Positions 16,362-24,686 of a stretch of DNA of 64,000 nt are shown piece after piece (within the stretch, counting starts at the first letter, position 1; the number at the start of each line of letters is the position of its first letter). The position numbers and the translations under genes are program-made. Under the pieces are notes generated by a model, which saw only the letters and a list, made by a program, of their open reading frames with translations, searched no databases and was not told where the DNA came from. This DNA comes from Pseudomonas sp. P8_229 (GTDB lineage Bacteria; Pseudomonadota; Gammaproteobacteria; Pseudomonadales; Pseudomonadaceae): positions 4,774,501-4,838,500 of the forward strand of contig NZ_CP125378.1 of NCBI RefSeq assembly GCF_034008635.1, in the 5' to 3' direction.

Positions 16362-17276
16362 ATGGCAGGAAGCAGTTTGCTGGTGCTGATCGACGATATC
16401 GCCACCGTTCTGGATGATGTGGCGTTGATGAGCAAAATGGCCGCGAAGAAGACCGCCGGCGTGCTCGGCGATGATCTGGCGCTCAATGCCCAGCAAGTCT
16501 CCGGCGTGCGCGCCGAGCGTGAAATCCCCGTGGTCTGGGCGGTGGCCAAGGGCTCGTTTCTCAACAAGCTGATTCTGGTGCCGTCGGCGCTGGCGATCAG
16601 CGCGTTCGTGCCGTGGCTGGTGACGCCGCTGCTGATGGTTGGCGGCGCCTATCTGTGTTTTGAAGGTTTCGAGAAGCTCGCGCACAAGTTCCTGCACAGC
16701 AAGACCGAAGATGACGCCGACCACGCGCAGTTGAGCGCGGCGGTGGCCGAGCCGACCACCGATCTGGTGGCCTACGAGAAGGACAAGATCAAAGGCGCAA
16801 TCCGCACCGACTTCATCCTCTCGGCGGAAATCATCGCCATCACCCTCGGCACCGTGGCCGGCGCTTCGCTGACCCAGCAAGTGATCGTGATGTCCGGTAT
16901 CGCGATTGTCATGACCGTCGGCGTTTATGGCCTGGTGGCCGGCATCGTCAAACTCGACGATCTGGGCCTGTGGCTGACGCAGAAATCCGCTTCGGCGGCG
17001 AAAAGCATCGGCAACGCGATCCTGCGCGCCGCGCCGTACATGATGAAAGGCCTGTCGGCGATCGGCACGGCGGCGATGTTTCTGGTCGGCGGCGGCATCC
17101 TCACCCACGGCATTCCTGTGCTGCATCACTGGATTGAAAGCGTGGGTGCGGCCGCTGGCAGCGCCGGGTTTGTGGTGCCGGTGCTGCTCAATGGAGTGGC
17201 CGGGATTATTGCCGGGGCCGTGGTGTTGCTCGCGGTGAGCCTGGTTGGCAAATTGTGCAAGGCCGTGCGGGCGTAA
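16362..17276 (+). CDS. yedI: DUF808 inner-membrane protein (YedI-like)
   Basis: This 304-residue protein matches the YedI/DUF808 family end to end. The N-terminal half has [13 protein letters not shown] and [12 protein letters not shown], and several hydrophobic segments lie between about 65 and 300. The family is widespread in proteobacteria but has no established biochemical function. The ATG at 16362 is the family start. The gene is divergent from the TetR regulator across 134 bases, which makes it a possible target of that regulator, though this is only inferred from position. Confidence 0.82.
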   Translation: MAGSSLLVLIDDIATVLDDVALMSKMAAKKTAGVLGDDLALNAQQVSGVRAEREIPVVWAVAKGSFLNKLILVPSALAISAFVPWLVTPLLMVGGAYLCFEGFEKLAHKFLHSKTEDDADHAQLSAAVAEPTTDLVAYEKDKIKGAIRTDFILSAEIIAITLGTVAGASLTQQVIVMSGIAIVMTVGVYGLVAGIVKLDDLGLWLTQKSASAAKSIGNAILRAAPYMMKGLSAIGTAAMFLVGGGILTHGIPVLHHWIESVGAAAGSAGFVVPVLLNGVAGIIAGAVVLLAVSLVGKLCKAVRA

Positions 17277-17292
17277 GGCCGCCCGCAGGTGT

Positions 17293-18117
17293 TCATGCCG
17301 GGAGATCAGCGCTCTTGAGCAGGTGCTTCGACAGGTAGTGCGCGACGGCTTCATCGGTGTATCGGCCGATGATCTCCGCCTCGGGCAGTGCCTGTCTCAA
17401 CTCGGCATGTGCGTTGCCCATGAGCACGCCTTTGCCGACACCGGCCAACATGTCGACGTCATTCATTGCGTCACCAAAAGCGATGCAGGCCTGAATGGGC
17501 ACGTTGAGGAATTCGGCCAGCTGCTTCAGGGCATTGCCCTTGGAAACGTCTCTGGCCATGACCTCCAGGCACCATGGAAACGTGAACACAGTGCCGATCT
17601 GATCGCCCAGCCGTTGTTCCAGCCGCGCCTGCAGCCTGAGCAGGGCGTCATGATCCTTGCTGCGCTGAAAGAAAAACACTTTCTGCACAGCATGCAGCGG
17701 CAGATTCTCGGCAGCGCAGAGTGTTGGCTGGAAGTCCGGGTTCTGGCTGAAGTCCTTCAGGTTTTCGTCTTCTCGACTCATCAGCCAGCCGGATCGGCAG
17801 TAAAGGTTGATCGTCAGATCGGTGTCTGCTCGGGTTTCCTCAAGCAATGTCTGGACAACGGCAGTCGATAATTCTGCGCTCAGAGCAAGCCCGCCACAGG
17901 CGCTGGAAATGCGCGCCCCATTGGCGGTGATCAGGTGAACCGGCGGGGACTGGCTGTCGAGCAGCGACTCGACGTCAGCCTGATGGCGACCCGTCGCCAG
18001 CACGATGTGATGACCTGCGCGGTTAAGGCGGTGAATCACGCTTTTGGTAAAGGCACCGAAAGTATCGCCTGGCAGCAGCAGCGTGCCATCCAGGTCAGAG
18101 GCAATAAGCAAGTACAT
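17293..18117 (-). CDS. HAD-superfamily phosphatase (Cof type)
   Basis: This 274-residue protein is a type IIB HAD hydrolase. Motif I is D8-L-D10-G-T-L, motif II lies in V-L-A-T-G-R, and motif IV is F-G-D-A-M-N-D-V-D-M. The nucleophile Asp8 and acid/base Asp10 are present, so it should be an active Mg-dependent phosphatase on a small phosphorylated or nucleotide-linked substrate. I chose ATG 18117 over 18120 because AAGGAG is then well spaced. It lies 72 bases after the formyltransferase on the same strand and appears to be the last gene of the island. The inferred role is hydrolysis of a phosphate or CMP-linked intermediate of that pathway. Confidence 0.82.
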   Translation of the reverse strand: MYLLIASDLDGTLLLPGDTFGAFTKSVIHRLNRAGHHIVLATGRHQADVESLLDSQSPPVHLITANGARISSACGGLALSAELSTAVVQTLLEETRADTDLTINLYCRSGWLMSREDENLKDFSQNPDFQPTLCAAENLPLHAVQKVFFFQRSKDHDALLRLQARLEQRLGDQIGTVFTFPWCLEVMARDVSKGNALKQLAEFLNVPIQACIAFGDAMNDVDMLAGVGKGVLMGNAHAELRQALPEAEIIGRYTDEAVAHYLSKHLLKSADLPA

Positions 18118-18189
18118 CATGACTCCTTGGAAGGGATCGCCTGCCCACCCGATTGCCGCCTGTGCGGGCAATCGAGTGGCGTCGCAAGG

Positions 18190-18864
18190 CTACAGGCGTT
18201 CGAGCAATTTCAGAGATTGAGCTTTGGTGAAGGTCATTCGCTCTTCCAGCCGGTGATTGTCCTTTTCGTAGTAGATGCTCATGTCGGCATGCTCCTGCGG
18301 GACCGGAACGATGCGGTCGATCATCGGCAAGGTATCCATCAGCAACTGACGGGCGTATCCCATCGCGCGGGTATAGGTGTCGATCACTTCTTCGAACTCA
18401 GGGTAGATGCAGAAGGCCACCTGATTGAGGATCGGCCCCTCGTCTATGCCTTCGCTGATCTCGTGCAGCGTTGCGCCATGCATCCGCTCGCCATTCTTCA
18501 AAGCCCAGTTGACCGGGCGTACGCCGCGGTATTTGGGCAGGTAGGAAAGGTGCAGGTTGATAATTTTCGCGCAGCAGTCGATGAAGCGCTTGGGCAATAT
18601 CCGCTTGTGGAAAATGACCAGGCAGAGGTCGCAGGCGAAGGTGCCGTCTGCATAACCTGGCAGGTCTTCGATCCGACCGCTTTCGATCACCTCGATGCCG
18701 TGCTCCCGGCAATACTCGATGAGCGTTCGCTCAGTGCTGACCGGCTCGAAAGGATCGGCCACCACGTACGACACCGTGTGATCGGGGGACGCGTTGAAGT
18801 ATTCGCAGGCGAAGATGGCCAGTTCGCCCTTGCCGCAAATCACTACTTGCTCAGGCGAGTTCAA
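18190..18864 (-). CDS. Formyltransferase of the Fmt/PurN fold
   Basis: This 224-residue protein carries the formyl-transferase signature I-I-N-L-H-L-S-Y-L-P-K-Y-R-G. It retains Asn103 and His105, and Asp141 in I-D-E-G-P-I-L, which matches the N-H-D catalytic triad of 10-formyltetrahydrofolate-dependent enzymes. It is much shorter than Met-tRNA formyltransferase and lacks its C-terminal tRNA domain, so the acceptor is probably a small amine or hydroxylamine. The start appears to be TTG at 18864, seven bases after GAAGGAG, overlapping the upstream fused gene by 14 bases and implying coupled translation. With an N-hydroxylase in the same operon, I infer formation of an N-formyl hydroxamate. An amino-sugar formyltransferase is the main alternative. 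Confidence 0.82.
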   Translation of the reverse strand: MNSPEQVVICGKGELAIFACEYFNASPDHTVSYVVADPFEPVSTERTLIEYCREHGIEVIESGRIEDLPGYADGTFACDLCLVIFHKRILPKRFIDCCAKIINLHLSYLPKYRGVRPVNWALKNGERMHGATLHEISEGIDEGPILNQVAFCIYPEFEEVIDTYTRAMGYARQLLMDTLPMIDRIVPVPQEHADMSIYYEKDNHRLEERMTFTKAQSLKLLERL

Positions 18865-20710
18865 CGGCGTTCTCCTTCGCTGGGCTGCTGATGTTTTTCT
18901 GCGCTGCCAGGTCCTGCATCACGTCGCTCAGGGCCTGGATCAACCGGGCGTTTTCGTCAGGCGTGCGGCAGGACACGCGGAAGTACTTGTCGGAGTCGGT
19001 ATTGCGTTTGCCCGAGCACTCCTTGATGTACATATGGTGCTTGTCCAGCAACAACCTGGAAATGGTCTGGGCGTCAGAGTAATGAGCCTTGCAGTAAATG
19101 AAGTTTGCTTCGGTCTTGAAGCCGCTGATGCCCTCGATGGCGTCAAGCGCCTGTTGAAAGGCGCGAGTGTGACTGATGACTTGTTGGCAGCTGGCCAGGT
19201 ATTCCTGCTGGTATTGCGGCAGATGCAACAGGAACTCCTCGGCAAAACCGTTGATGTTCCAGATCGGCAGCAGCGAGTTGATCAGCGCCAGCAAGGTCTG
19301 GTTGGCACTGGCCAGGTAGCCGATGCGAATACCGCCGATACCGAAGGTTTTGCTCATGCTGCGAATCACCACCAGGTTGGGGTGTTCGTCGAGCACGTTG
19401 AGCAAGGTGCTGTCGGCGTGGTTGGAGAAATCGAGGAACGATTCGTCGACGATCAGTGAGATATCCAGTTCCAGCAACTGCTCGGCAAGCGCCGACAGGG
19501 CCGAGGCGGGTGTCAGGGCGCCGGTCGGGTTGTTCGGTGATTCGATGATCACCACCTCAGGGCGCTGTTGCCGGCAGGTAGCGAGCAGCGCATCGATATC
19601 GATAGCGAAGTCGTCCTCCTCCCGCGTGTAGTGGCAGAGCGTGCGTTGTTCACCGAAGACGTTGGCGTATTCGTTGAAGGACGGCACGGTCACGAGCGCG
19701 CTGCCGGGATACACGGACGGTAGCAGCTTGATGATTTCAGCCGCGCCATTGGCTATGCACAGGTGTCTCGGGGAGACGCCGAGGAATTCGCAGAGTGACT
19801 CCTCGATGAGTCGTCTGGCGCCGGGGTAGTTGAGGAAGATGTGATCGAAGTTGTCCTTGATCTTGTCTTTCATCTGCTGTGGCGGGAAATGGAAGTTGTA
19901 GATCAAGGCGAAATCCAGCATCGGATAGCGCCAGTAACCACCGTGGCGGTTCTGGACGAAACCGAGGCGGTCACGACTGGAAATGTAGTTGCAGATCGTC
20001 AGGTCGTAATAGTTGTCGACCTCATACCATTCGGTTGCAGGGACAATGACCGTCTGAATATCCCACTTGCCCTCAAGCGAAGCTTTTTTGAAGACGTCTT
20101 CGTAGTAGGCGTTGAGGTTGTTTTTTCTGACGTTGCTGGCGAGTTGTTTTTTGATGTGCTCGGCGAACGTGGCTGACCCGACCTGGTACAGGTTGACGGT
20201 CTTGTATTGTCCGTCACGGGGCTCATGGCCGATGTCCTTGGTCGAGCCGAAGCCTTGCAGCTGAGTCTCTTCGAGGATGGCGTAGGTGCCTTCCATGTTC
20301 TTGCCCAGCGGCGACACCAGGGCGACCAGATCCCCCGGTTGCTGCAGCAACTGTTGCAGGCTGGAGGCCGAGAAGTAAATGTCACCCTCGATGATCAGGG
20401 TGTTCTGCGTAATGTGTTCGCGGGCCAGGTACAGCGAGTAGATGTTGTTGGTCGTGGCCCAGTCCGGGTTGCTCACGAATTCGAAGGTGATGGCGGTGTC
20501 CATCGCCCGAAGATGAGCGGTAATGGTCTCCGACTGATAGCCGATCACGACGACCACGTGTTTGATACCCAGCGTTTCGAGGTTGTTCAGGGCGTTGTCG
20601 ATGAACGCGATATTGTTGGTCTTGACCAAGGGCTTGGGCGTGTGGCGCGTGCGCTTGCCCAGGCGGCTTCCGCGCCCGGCGCAAAGAATGATGGCTGTCT
20701 GATTATTCAT
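18851..20710 (-). CDS. Fused nucleotidyltransferase / PLP-dependent aminotransferase-decarboxylase (FrbH-like)
   Basis: This 619-residue protein has two domains. Residues 1-245 form a LicC/MobA-like nucleotidyltransferase with L-C-A-G-R-G-S-R-L-G (9-18), P-K-P-L-V-K (25-30), T-N-N-I-Y-S-L-Y-L (87-95) and the metal Asp in E-G-D (Asp110). Residues about 265-605 form a fold-type I PLP enzyme closest to CobD/HisC, with N-N-P-T-G (393-397), Asp422, S-M-S-K-T-F-G with Schiff-base Lys454, and a carboxylate-binding Arg578 in F-R-V-S. This domain order is that of FrbH from FR-900098 biosynthesis, which makes CMP-3-aminopropylphosphonate by cytidylyl transfer and decarboxylation. I infer similar CMP-tethering plus decarboxylation or transamination here. 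ATG 20710 follows AAGGAA. Confidence 0.8.
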   Translation of the reverse strand: MNNQTAIILCAGRGSRLGKRTRHTPKPLVKTNNIAFIDNALNNLETLGIKHVVVVIGYQSETITAHLRAMDTAITFEFVSNPDWATTNNIYSLYLAREHITQNTLIIEGDIYFSASSLQQLLQQPGDLVALVSPLGKNMEGTYAILEETQLQGFGSTKDIGHEPRDGQYKTVNLYQVGSATFAEHIKKQLASNVRKNNLNAYYEDVFKKASLEGKWDIQTVIVPATEWYEVDNYYDLTICNYISSRDRLGFVQNRHGGYWRYPMLDFALIYNFHFPPQQMKDKIKDNFDHIFLNYPGARRLIEESLCEFLGVSPRHLCIANGAAEIIKLLPSVYPGSALVTVPSFNEYANVFGEQRTLCHYTREEDDFAIDIDALLATCRQQRPEVVIIESPNNPTGALTPASALSALAEQLLELDISLIVDESFLDFSNHADSTLLNVLDEHPNLVVIRSMSKTFGIGGIRIGYLASANQTLLALINSLLPIWNINGFAEEFLLHLPQYQQEYLASCQQVISHTRAFQQALDAIEGISGFKTEANFIYCKAHYSDAQTISRLLLDKHHMYIKECSGKRNTDSDKYFRVSCRTPDENARLIQALSDVMQDLAAQKNISSPAKENAVELA

Positions 20711-20720
20711 TGTAATTTCC

Positions 20721-21923
20721 TTATTTAACGAAAATGAGTCCGGGCACCACGTGCTGGTACATCCACACGCCGTCGATCCTGCCGTGAAAGCTCTCCTCGC
20801 CGCCGCTGTCTCCACCGGTCTTGATCCCGGCCCCGAGGCCGAATGCATGGAAGTTTTCCAGCACTCGACCTTCGCGGGTGACCGGGTTGAGTTGCTGGTT
20901 GGTGAGCAATCCGAAATCGTCCTGTTGCAGTTCCAGCGCCGTGCCATCGACATCCAGTATCGGCACCAACCCGGCCTTGTATCCGGTGCTGTGGATCAGC
21001 AGGTCCGATTGCGCGATCAGGTTCAGGACCTGATCGGCAGAGGCCTGAGCGATGTCGACGATGTTCAGGTTGCGGATCAGGCCTTGTTTGATCTTGCGAG
21101 CGAATTCGAACGAGTCATATCGCAGGCCCGAATAACGATTGACCCTTTGGCTGGCCTGGCAAATATCGGCATCGACAAACGGATAGTGCTGTTCGCGCGC
21201 GGATGCAGGAGAGTCGAAGAACAGCTTGAAATCGCGCTTGGTCAGCAAGGTGATGGTGCCAGGGAAGTCCAGTTGCTCCACCAGGCGGATCAGGCAGGAA
21301 ACGGCGCTGTGCGAAGAGCCGACAATGGCCAGGTTGTTGTATTGGCCACTTTGCAGCGCCTGGTCGTGTTCGCCCTTGAGCAGCGCGTCCGAATTGATGT
21401 TGTGTTGGGGGTGCTGCACGGTGGCTTGATTCAGCCGGCCACCGATGTTGAAGATGATTTTCTTGCACAACGCCTGTACGCGCTGGCCGTCGAGCAGATA
21501 GCTGACGCAGTAGTGACCCTGCGCGGTCAGATGGATGTCGCAGACGGTCGATTGCGTGGATATTTCGAAGCGTTTGTAGAGCGCCTTGTGCCGGGCCACA
21601 TAGGTACCGATGTGTTCGAGGAAGCGCCCGACGTAGCGCAGCTCTACCGCCTCGCTCCGCCGCTCGGTGAAATACGCCCATTCTGGCGTCCCCTGCAGGA
21701 ACCGACTCAGGTCGTCCGTGCGGTCCTGGAATTTTTCCAGAAAGACCCCGCCAAGCGAGTTGGCAGTAATCCGGTATTGACCGATCTCGCCGCTGCCCAA
21801 TGTGCTGGATTTCTCAAGTATCAGGCAGCGCTGTATCTGTTCATTCTGAATAAGATCAGGCAACAGCGAGATGTTGGCGGGGCCGGCGCCACATAGGATG
21901 AGGTCATAAATCGGCGTATTCAT
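20721..21923 (-). CDS. FAD/NAD(P)-dependent N-hydroxylase-like monooxygenase
   Basis: This 400-residue protein resembles lysine/ornithine N-hydroxylases (IucD, PvdA). It has an FAD-binding G-A-G-P-A-N-I-S-L near the N-terminus (12-20), a second nucleotide site V-G-S-S-H-S-A (201-207) for NAD(P)H, and the conserved C-terminal type motif H-S-T-G-Y. It probably hydroxylates a primary amine on an island intermediate. The gene ends ten bases before the fused gene, whose ribosome site overlaps this stop region, so the two are coexpressed. In FR-900098 biosynthesis FrbG does this job on a CMP-bound amine. The protein is somewhat short for the family, and a different flavin oxidation cannot be excluded. 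Confidence 0.75.
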   Translation of the reverse strand: MNTPIYDLILCGAGPANISLLPDLIQNEQIQRCLILEKSSTLGSGEIGQYRITANSLGGVFLEKFQDRTDDLSRFLQGTPEWAYFTERRSEAVELRYVGRFLEHIGTYVARHKALYKRFEISTQSTVCDIHLTAQGHYCVSYLLDGQRVQALCKKIIFNIGGRLNQATVQHPQHNINSDALLKGEHDQALQSGQYNNLAIVGSSHSAVSCLIRLVEQLDFPGTITLLTKRDFKLFFDSPASAREQHYPFVDADICQASQRVNRYSGLRYDSFEFARKIKQGLIRNLNIVDIAQASADQVLNLIAQSDLLIHSTGYKAGLVPILDVDGTALELQQDDFGLLTNQQLNPVTREGRVLENFHAFGLGAGIKTGGDSGGEESFHGRIDGVWMYQHVVPGLIFVK

Positions 21924-22038
21924 GATGTTTTCCTGAAAGTTGAGAAGTTCGAGAAAATGGTTTTATTCAGGCAAAGAAACTCCGCGCCAACTTGATTGGC
22001 GTGCAGCGATGGAGCTTTGCAAGTTCTACGTCGAGTGA

Positions 22039-23304
22039 TTAGCCCGTGGTGGGCGAAGTCTCGATGTTTGCTACTGGGCGAGCTGTTTCGTCCGTGGACT
22101 TCCTCAATCGGAAAATCCCCATGAAGATGAGCGTCATCAGCAGGCTGGACACTGTCAGGAATATATAAAGTGCGGTTCCGCTGAGGTTCTGTATGAACAG
22201 CCCGCCGACAATCGGCGAGAGAGAAAAGCCGATGCTGTATAACGATGCGGCACCAAAGTAGGCGCCTCGCAGATTAGGTGGCGCCAAGCTGTCGACAAAC
22301 ATGTTGATACACGGAAAGAGCAGGGTCTGGCTGATACTCATGAGCAATACAGCGCCATACCACAAGGGTTTGATGTCGACGTTGTGCGCAGCCAATGCAA
22401 AGCCGGCCTCGCCGAGGATCAACAGGGCCGAGCCAAGATAGATCTTGGTGTTCAGCGATACCGACGACAGCGCACTGGCAAGCGGCAACTGCAGTATCAC
22501 GATCGTCGAGGCATGCAAGACAATCAACGAGGCGATAAAGGGCAGGTAGCCTTCGAAGGCCAGGGCGGCCATCAGCTGCGGCAAGCTGGAGTCAAAACTG
22601 CCAAAGATGAACATCATGATGATGTTGTTGATCACCAGCGCCAGGAACAGATGGTCTTTGGCGAGCACGCCCATGGTGCTTTTGAAACTGGTGGTATTGA
22701 CCGCCTTGAGGGTTACGCCTTTACCGAAGATCACCACGCCGACCAGCAGCAGTACATAGGACAGGGTCACCAGGACGAAGGACAGTGAGTCGGCGGAGAT
22801 TCCCAGCTTGAGCCCGAAGTAGGGGCCTGTCGCCGCACCGGCGTTGAGGAAAAAGTAGCGCAGATGCATGGCGCGCTCGACCAGAGGCCGAGATTCGATG
22901 ACATCGCCGATGATGGTTTTGATCGGGTTGTTGACCAGTGCCCACGACAGGTTTGCCAGTAGAGTCCCGGCAATGTAGCCATAAGCGCTGCTGCTGATGC
23001 CCAGTAGCAGATAAGAACTCGCAGCCACGACGCAGCCCAGCACGATGATTTTCAAACGGCCGATTTTGTCCGACAGGTAACCGCTGTAAAAACTCGCTAC
23101 CGACGACAGGGCGATGGACAGGGTCAGGATCAGGCCGATAAACGTCGCACTGAAACCAAACCGGGCGTACAGCACGATCGAGATAAACGGCCAGACCATC
23201 ATTGAAGTTGCACGGGTGACAAAGGTGCCGATAAACAATATCCAGATGAACAGTGGCATCTCGGAGATATATTGGGTGATACCGCTTTTTAATGAAGTAT
23301 GCAT
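22039..23304 (-). CDS. MFS transporter, probable exporter of the island product
   Basis: This 421-residue protein has about 12 membrane segments in two groups of six. MFS motif A is in G-Y-L-S-D-K-I-G-R-L. The family exchanges small molecules against protons across the inner membrane. It is the first gene of the island and lies 115 bases upstream of the N-hydroxylase gene on the same strand. Fosmidomycin resistance proteins are also MFS exporters, so export or self-protection fits, but I cannot assign a subfamily. Its base composition looks lower in GC than the surrounding genes, and no clear ribosome site precedes ATG 23304. Confidence 0.75.
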   Translation of the reverse strand: MHTSLKSGITQYISEMPLFIWILFIGTFVTRATSMMVWPFISIVLYARFGFSATFIGLILTLSIALSSVASFYSGYLSDKIGRLKIIVLGCVVAASSYLLLGISSSAYGYIAGTLLANLSWALVNNPIKTIIGDVIESRPLVERAMHLRYFFLNAGAATGPYFGLKLGISADSLSFVLVTLSYVLLLVGVVIFGKGVTLKAVNTTSFKSTMGVLAKDHLFLALVINNIIMMFIFGSFDSSLPQLMAALAFEGYLPFIASLIVLHASTIVILQLPLASALSSVSLNTKIYLGSALLILGEAGFALAAHNVDIKPLWYGAVLLMSISQTLLFPCINMFVDSLAPPNLRGAYFGAASLYSIGFSLSPIVGGLFIQNLSGTALYIFLTVSSLLMTLIFMGIFRLRKSTDETARPVANIETSPTTG

Positions 23305-23897
23305 GTGGATGACGGCCGTTTTTCAAACCCGCGACAAGTGCAGATTGAAGTGGTTGGATCAATGCATTGCCGACGCTGATCGCTGTAGTAATTCATCCGC
23401 AGCTAATTGAAAGTGCACGACACACACTGCCATCCGGGCGGCATAATGAAATGTATCGATGGATGTATTACTGATAAGCCGAGCGACAGGCTATGCGCAA
23501 GTTCCGCTGAGTCTTGAATAATAAAGTCCGCTGCGACCTACGGGTTGCAGATGTCGGGTAGACCAGCGTCGAAAGGGAGGATAAGGGAGAGCCGATATCA
23601 TTCCTTGAATATCGTTGAACACGTCATTGCATCCTTTGCAGTGTTGAACCGAGTCTACATAAGCTGTCACAGAATGTTAATAAAAAATTCACATTTAAAT
23701 TTTTATGTTCGATTTCGAATCTGCTTGTGGCTTTGACTCACGAGTTCGTTAAGCGCGCGGGGCCTGTCTGAAAGACGAAATGACGGCGTCAGTCTTTAGC
23801 CGGGCGGGCGCAGAAGGGCGGGCATGAGAAAAATGTCGGACGTGAAGACGCGCTGGCAAGCTCGACGGGTCGACGCTTGCCAGCGGTTGGAAGGGTT
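23305..23897. other. Gene-free, AT-rich upstream region of the island
   Basis: About 590 bases separate the island from mlaA. The middle part (about 23640-23730) is strikingly AT-rich compared with the genome, for example CACATTTAAATTTTTATG around 23690-23707. Only short unconvincing reading frames are present. It probably holds the island promoter and may mark a transfer boundary. A hairpin at 23851-23885 belongs to mlaA. Confidence 0.6.
23851..23885 (-). terminator. Hairpin downstream of mlaA
   Basis: CGCTGGCAAGC (23851-23861) pairs perfectly with GCTTGCCAGCG (23875-23885) 13 bases after the mlaA stop codon. No direct T run follows on the minus strand, so it may work poorly or only protect the mRNA 3' end. 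Confidence 0.55.
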
Positions 23898-24686
23898 TTA
23901 CTCGGCAATCTGCAATTTGCGCGATTCGGTGTACACGTAACGCACTTTCTCGTACTCGAACGGGGAGTTCATCTGGCCGTAGCGGAAGTTGGTCTGGTAG
24001 CGCTTGTCGACGGCGCGCAGGGCCCAGATCTCAGGATGGTTGGAGCTGACTTCCGATACGTTCAGGTAGTTGATCGCCGATTCGGCGGTGTAGTCCACAG
24101 CCAGGCCGGCGGTATCACGAATGTTCGACGGGCCGAGGATCGGCAGCACGAAGTAGGCACCGCCCGGTACGCCGTAGAAGCCCAGGGTCTGGCCGAAGTC
24201 TTCGCTCTGACGTGGCAGGCCCATGGCGGTTGCAGGGTCCCACAGACCGGCGATGCCGATGGTGGTGTTGAGCAACAGGCGCGCGGTGGTTTCCATCGAA
24301 CGCTTGCCCTTGAACTGCAGCAGGCTGTTGACCAGGTTCGGCACGTCGCCGAGGTTGTTGAAGAAGTTGCTCACCCCGGTGCGCAGGAAGCTTGGCGTCA
24401 CGTAGCGATAACCATCGACCACCGGCAGGAACACCCATTGGTCGAAGCGGTAGTTGAAGTGGTAGACGCGGCGGTTCCACGACTCCAGCGGGTCATAGAC
24501 GTTGAGTGCGTTGAGTGTCGAGCGCTCGAACTCACGCTGATCCAGCCCCGGGTTGAACTTGAGTTTGGACAGCGGCTCCTTGAAGCCGTCGCTGTCGACC
24601 ACTACCGGCGCGTTGGCTTTGCTGTTGTCGGCCTGGGCCACGCCTGCACTGAGGAGCGCTGCAATCAGCAGGAGATATTTAGCCAC
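23898..24686 (-). CDS. mlaA: MlaA/VacJ family outer-membrane lipid asymmetry protein
   Basis: This 262-residue protein matches MlaA. It has N-x-Y-D-P-L-E-S-W-N-R-R-V-Y-H-F-N, then R-T-G-V-S-N-F-F-N-N-L-G-D-V-P-N-L-V-N, and later G-L-P-R-Q-S-E-D-F-G-Q-T-L-G-F-Y-G. MlaA extracts misplaced phospholipids from the outer leaflet of the outer membrane and passes them to the Mla pathway. The signal peptide is A-G-V-A-Q-A/D with no lipobox cysteine, so unlike E. coli MlaA it is predicted to be soluble or anchored by its own helices. Its start overlaps the upstream hydrolase gene by eight bases, implying coupled translation. No mlaBCDEF genes are in the window. Confidence 0.9.
   Translation of the reverse strand: MAKYLLLIAALLSAGVAQADNSKANAPVVVDSDGFKEPLSKLKFNPGLDQREFERSTLNALNVYDPLESWNRRVYHFNYRFDQWVFLPVVDGYRYVTPSFLRTGVSNFFNNLGDVPNLVNSLLQFKGKRSMETTARLLLNTTIGIAGLWDPATAMGLPRQSEDFGQTLGFYGVPGGAYFVLPILGPSNIRDTAGLAVDYTAESAINYLNVSEVSSNHPEIWALRAVDKRYQTNFRYGQMNSPFEYEKVRYVYTESRKLQIAE

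Noticed and set aside
18190..20710. A formylated amino-sugar (dTDP-sugar) pathway
   Set aside because: There is no sugar dehydratase or glycosyltransferase, and the PLP domain is CobD/HisC-like, not the DegT-type sugar aminotransferase expected. This is kept only as the main alternative for the formyltransferase.
17293..23304. A siderophore locus of the PvdA/PvdF type
   Set aside because: The N-hydroxylase and formyltransferase pair fits formally, but there is no peptide synthetase, TonB receptor or Fur-like site nearby, and the fused nucleotidyltransferase has no place in such a pathway.
23545..23736. A 63-codon plus-strand frame upstream of the island
   Set aside because: It lies in AT-rich intergenic DNA without a good ribosome site or any recognisable motif.
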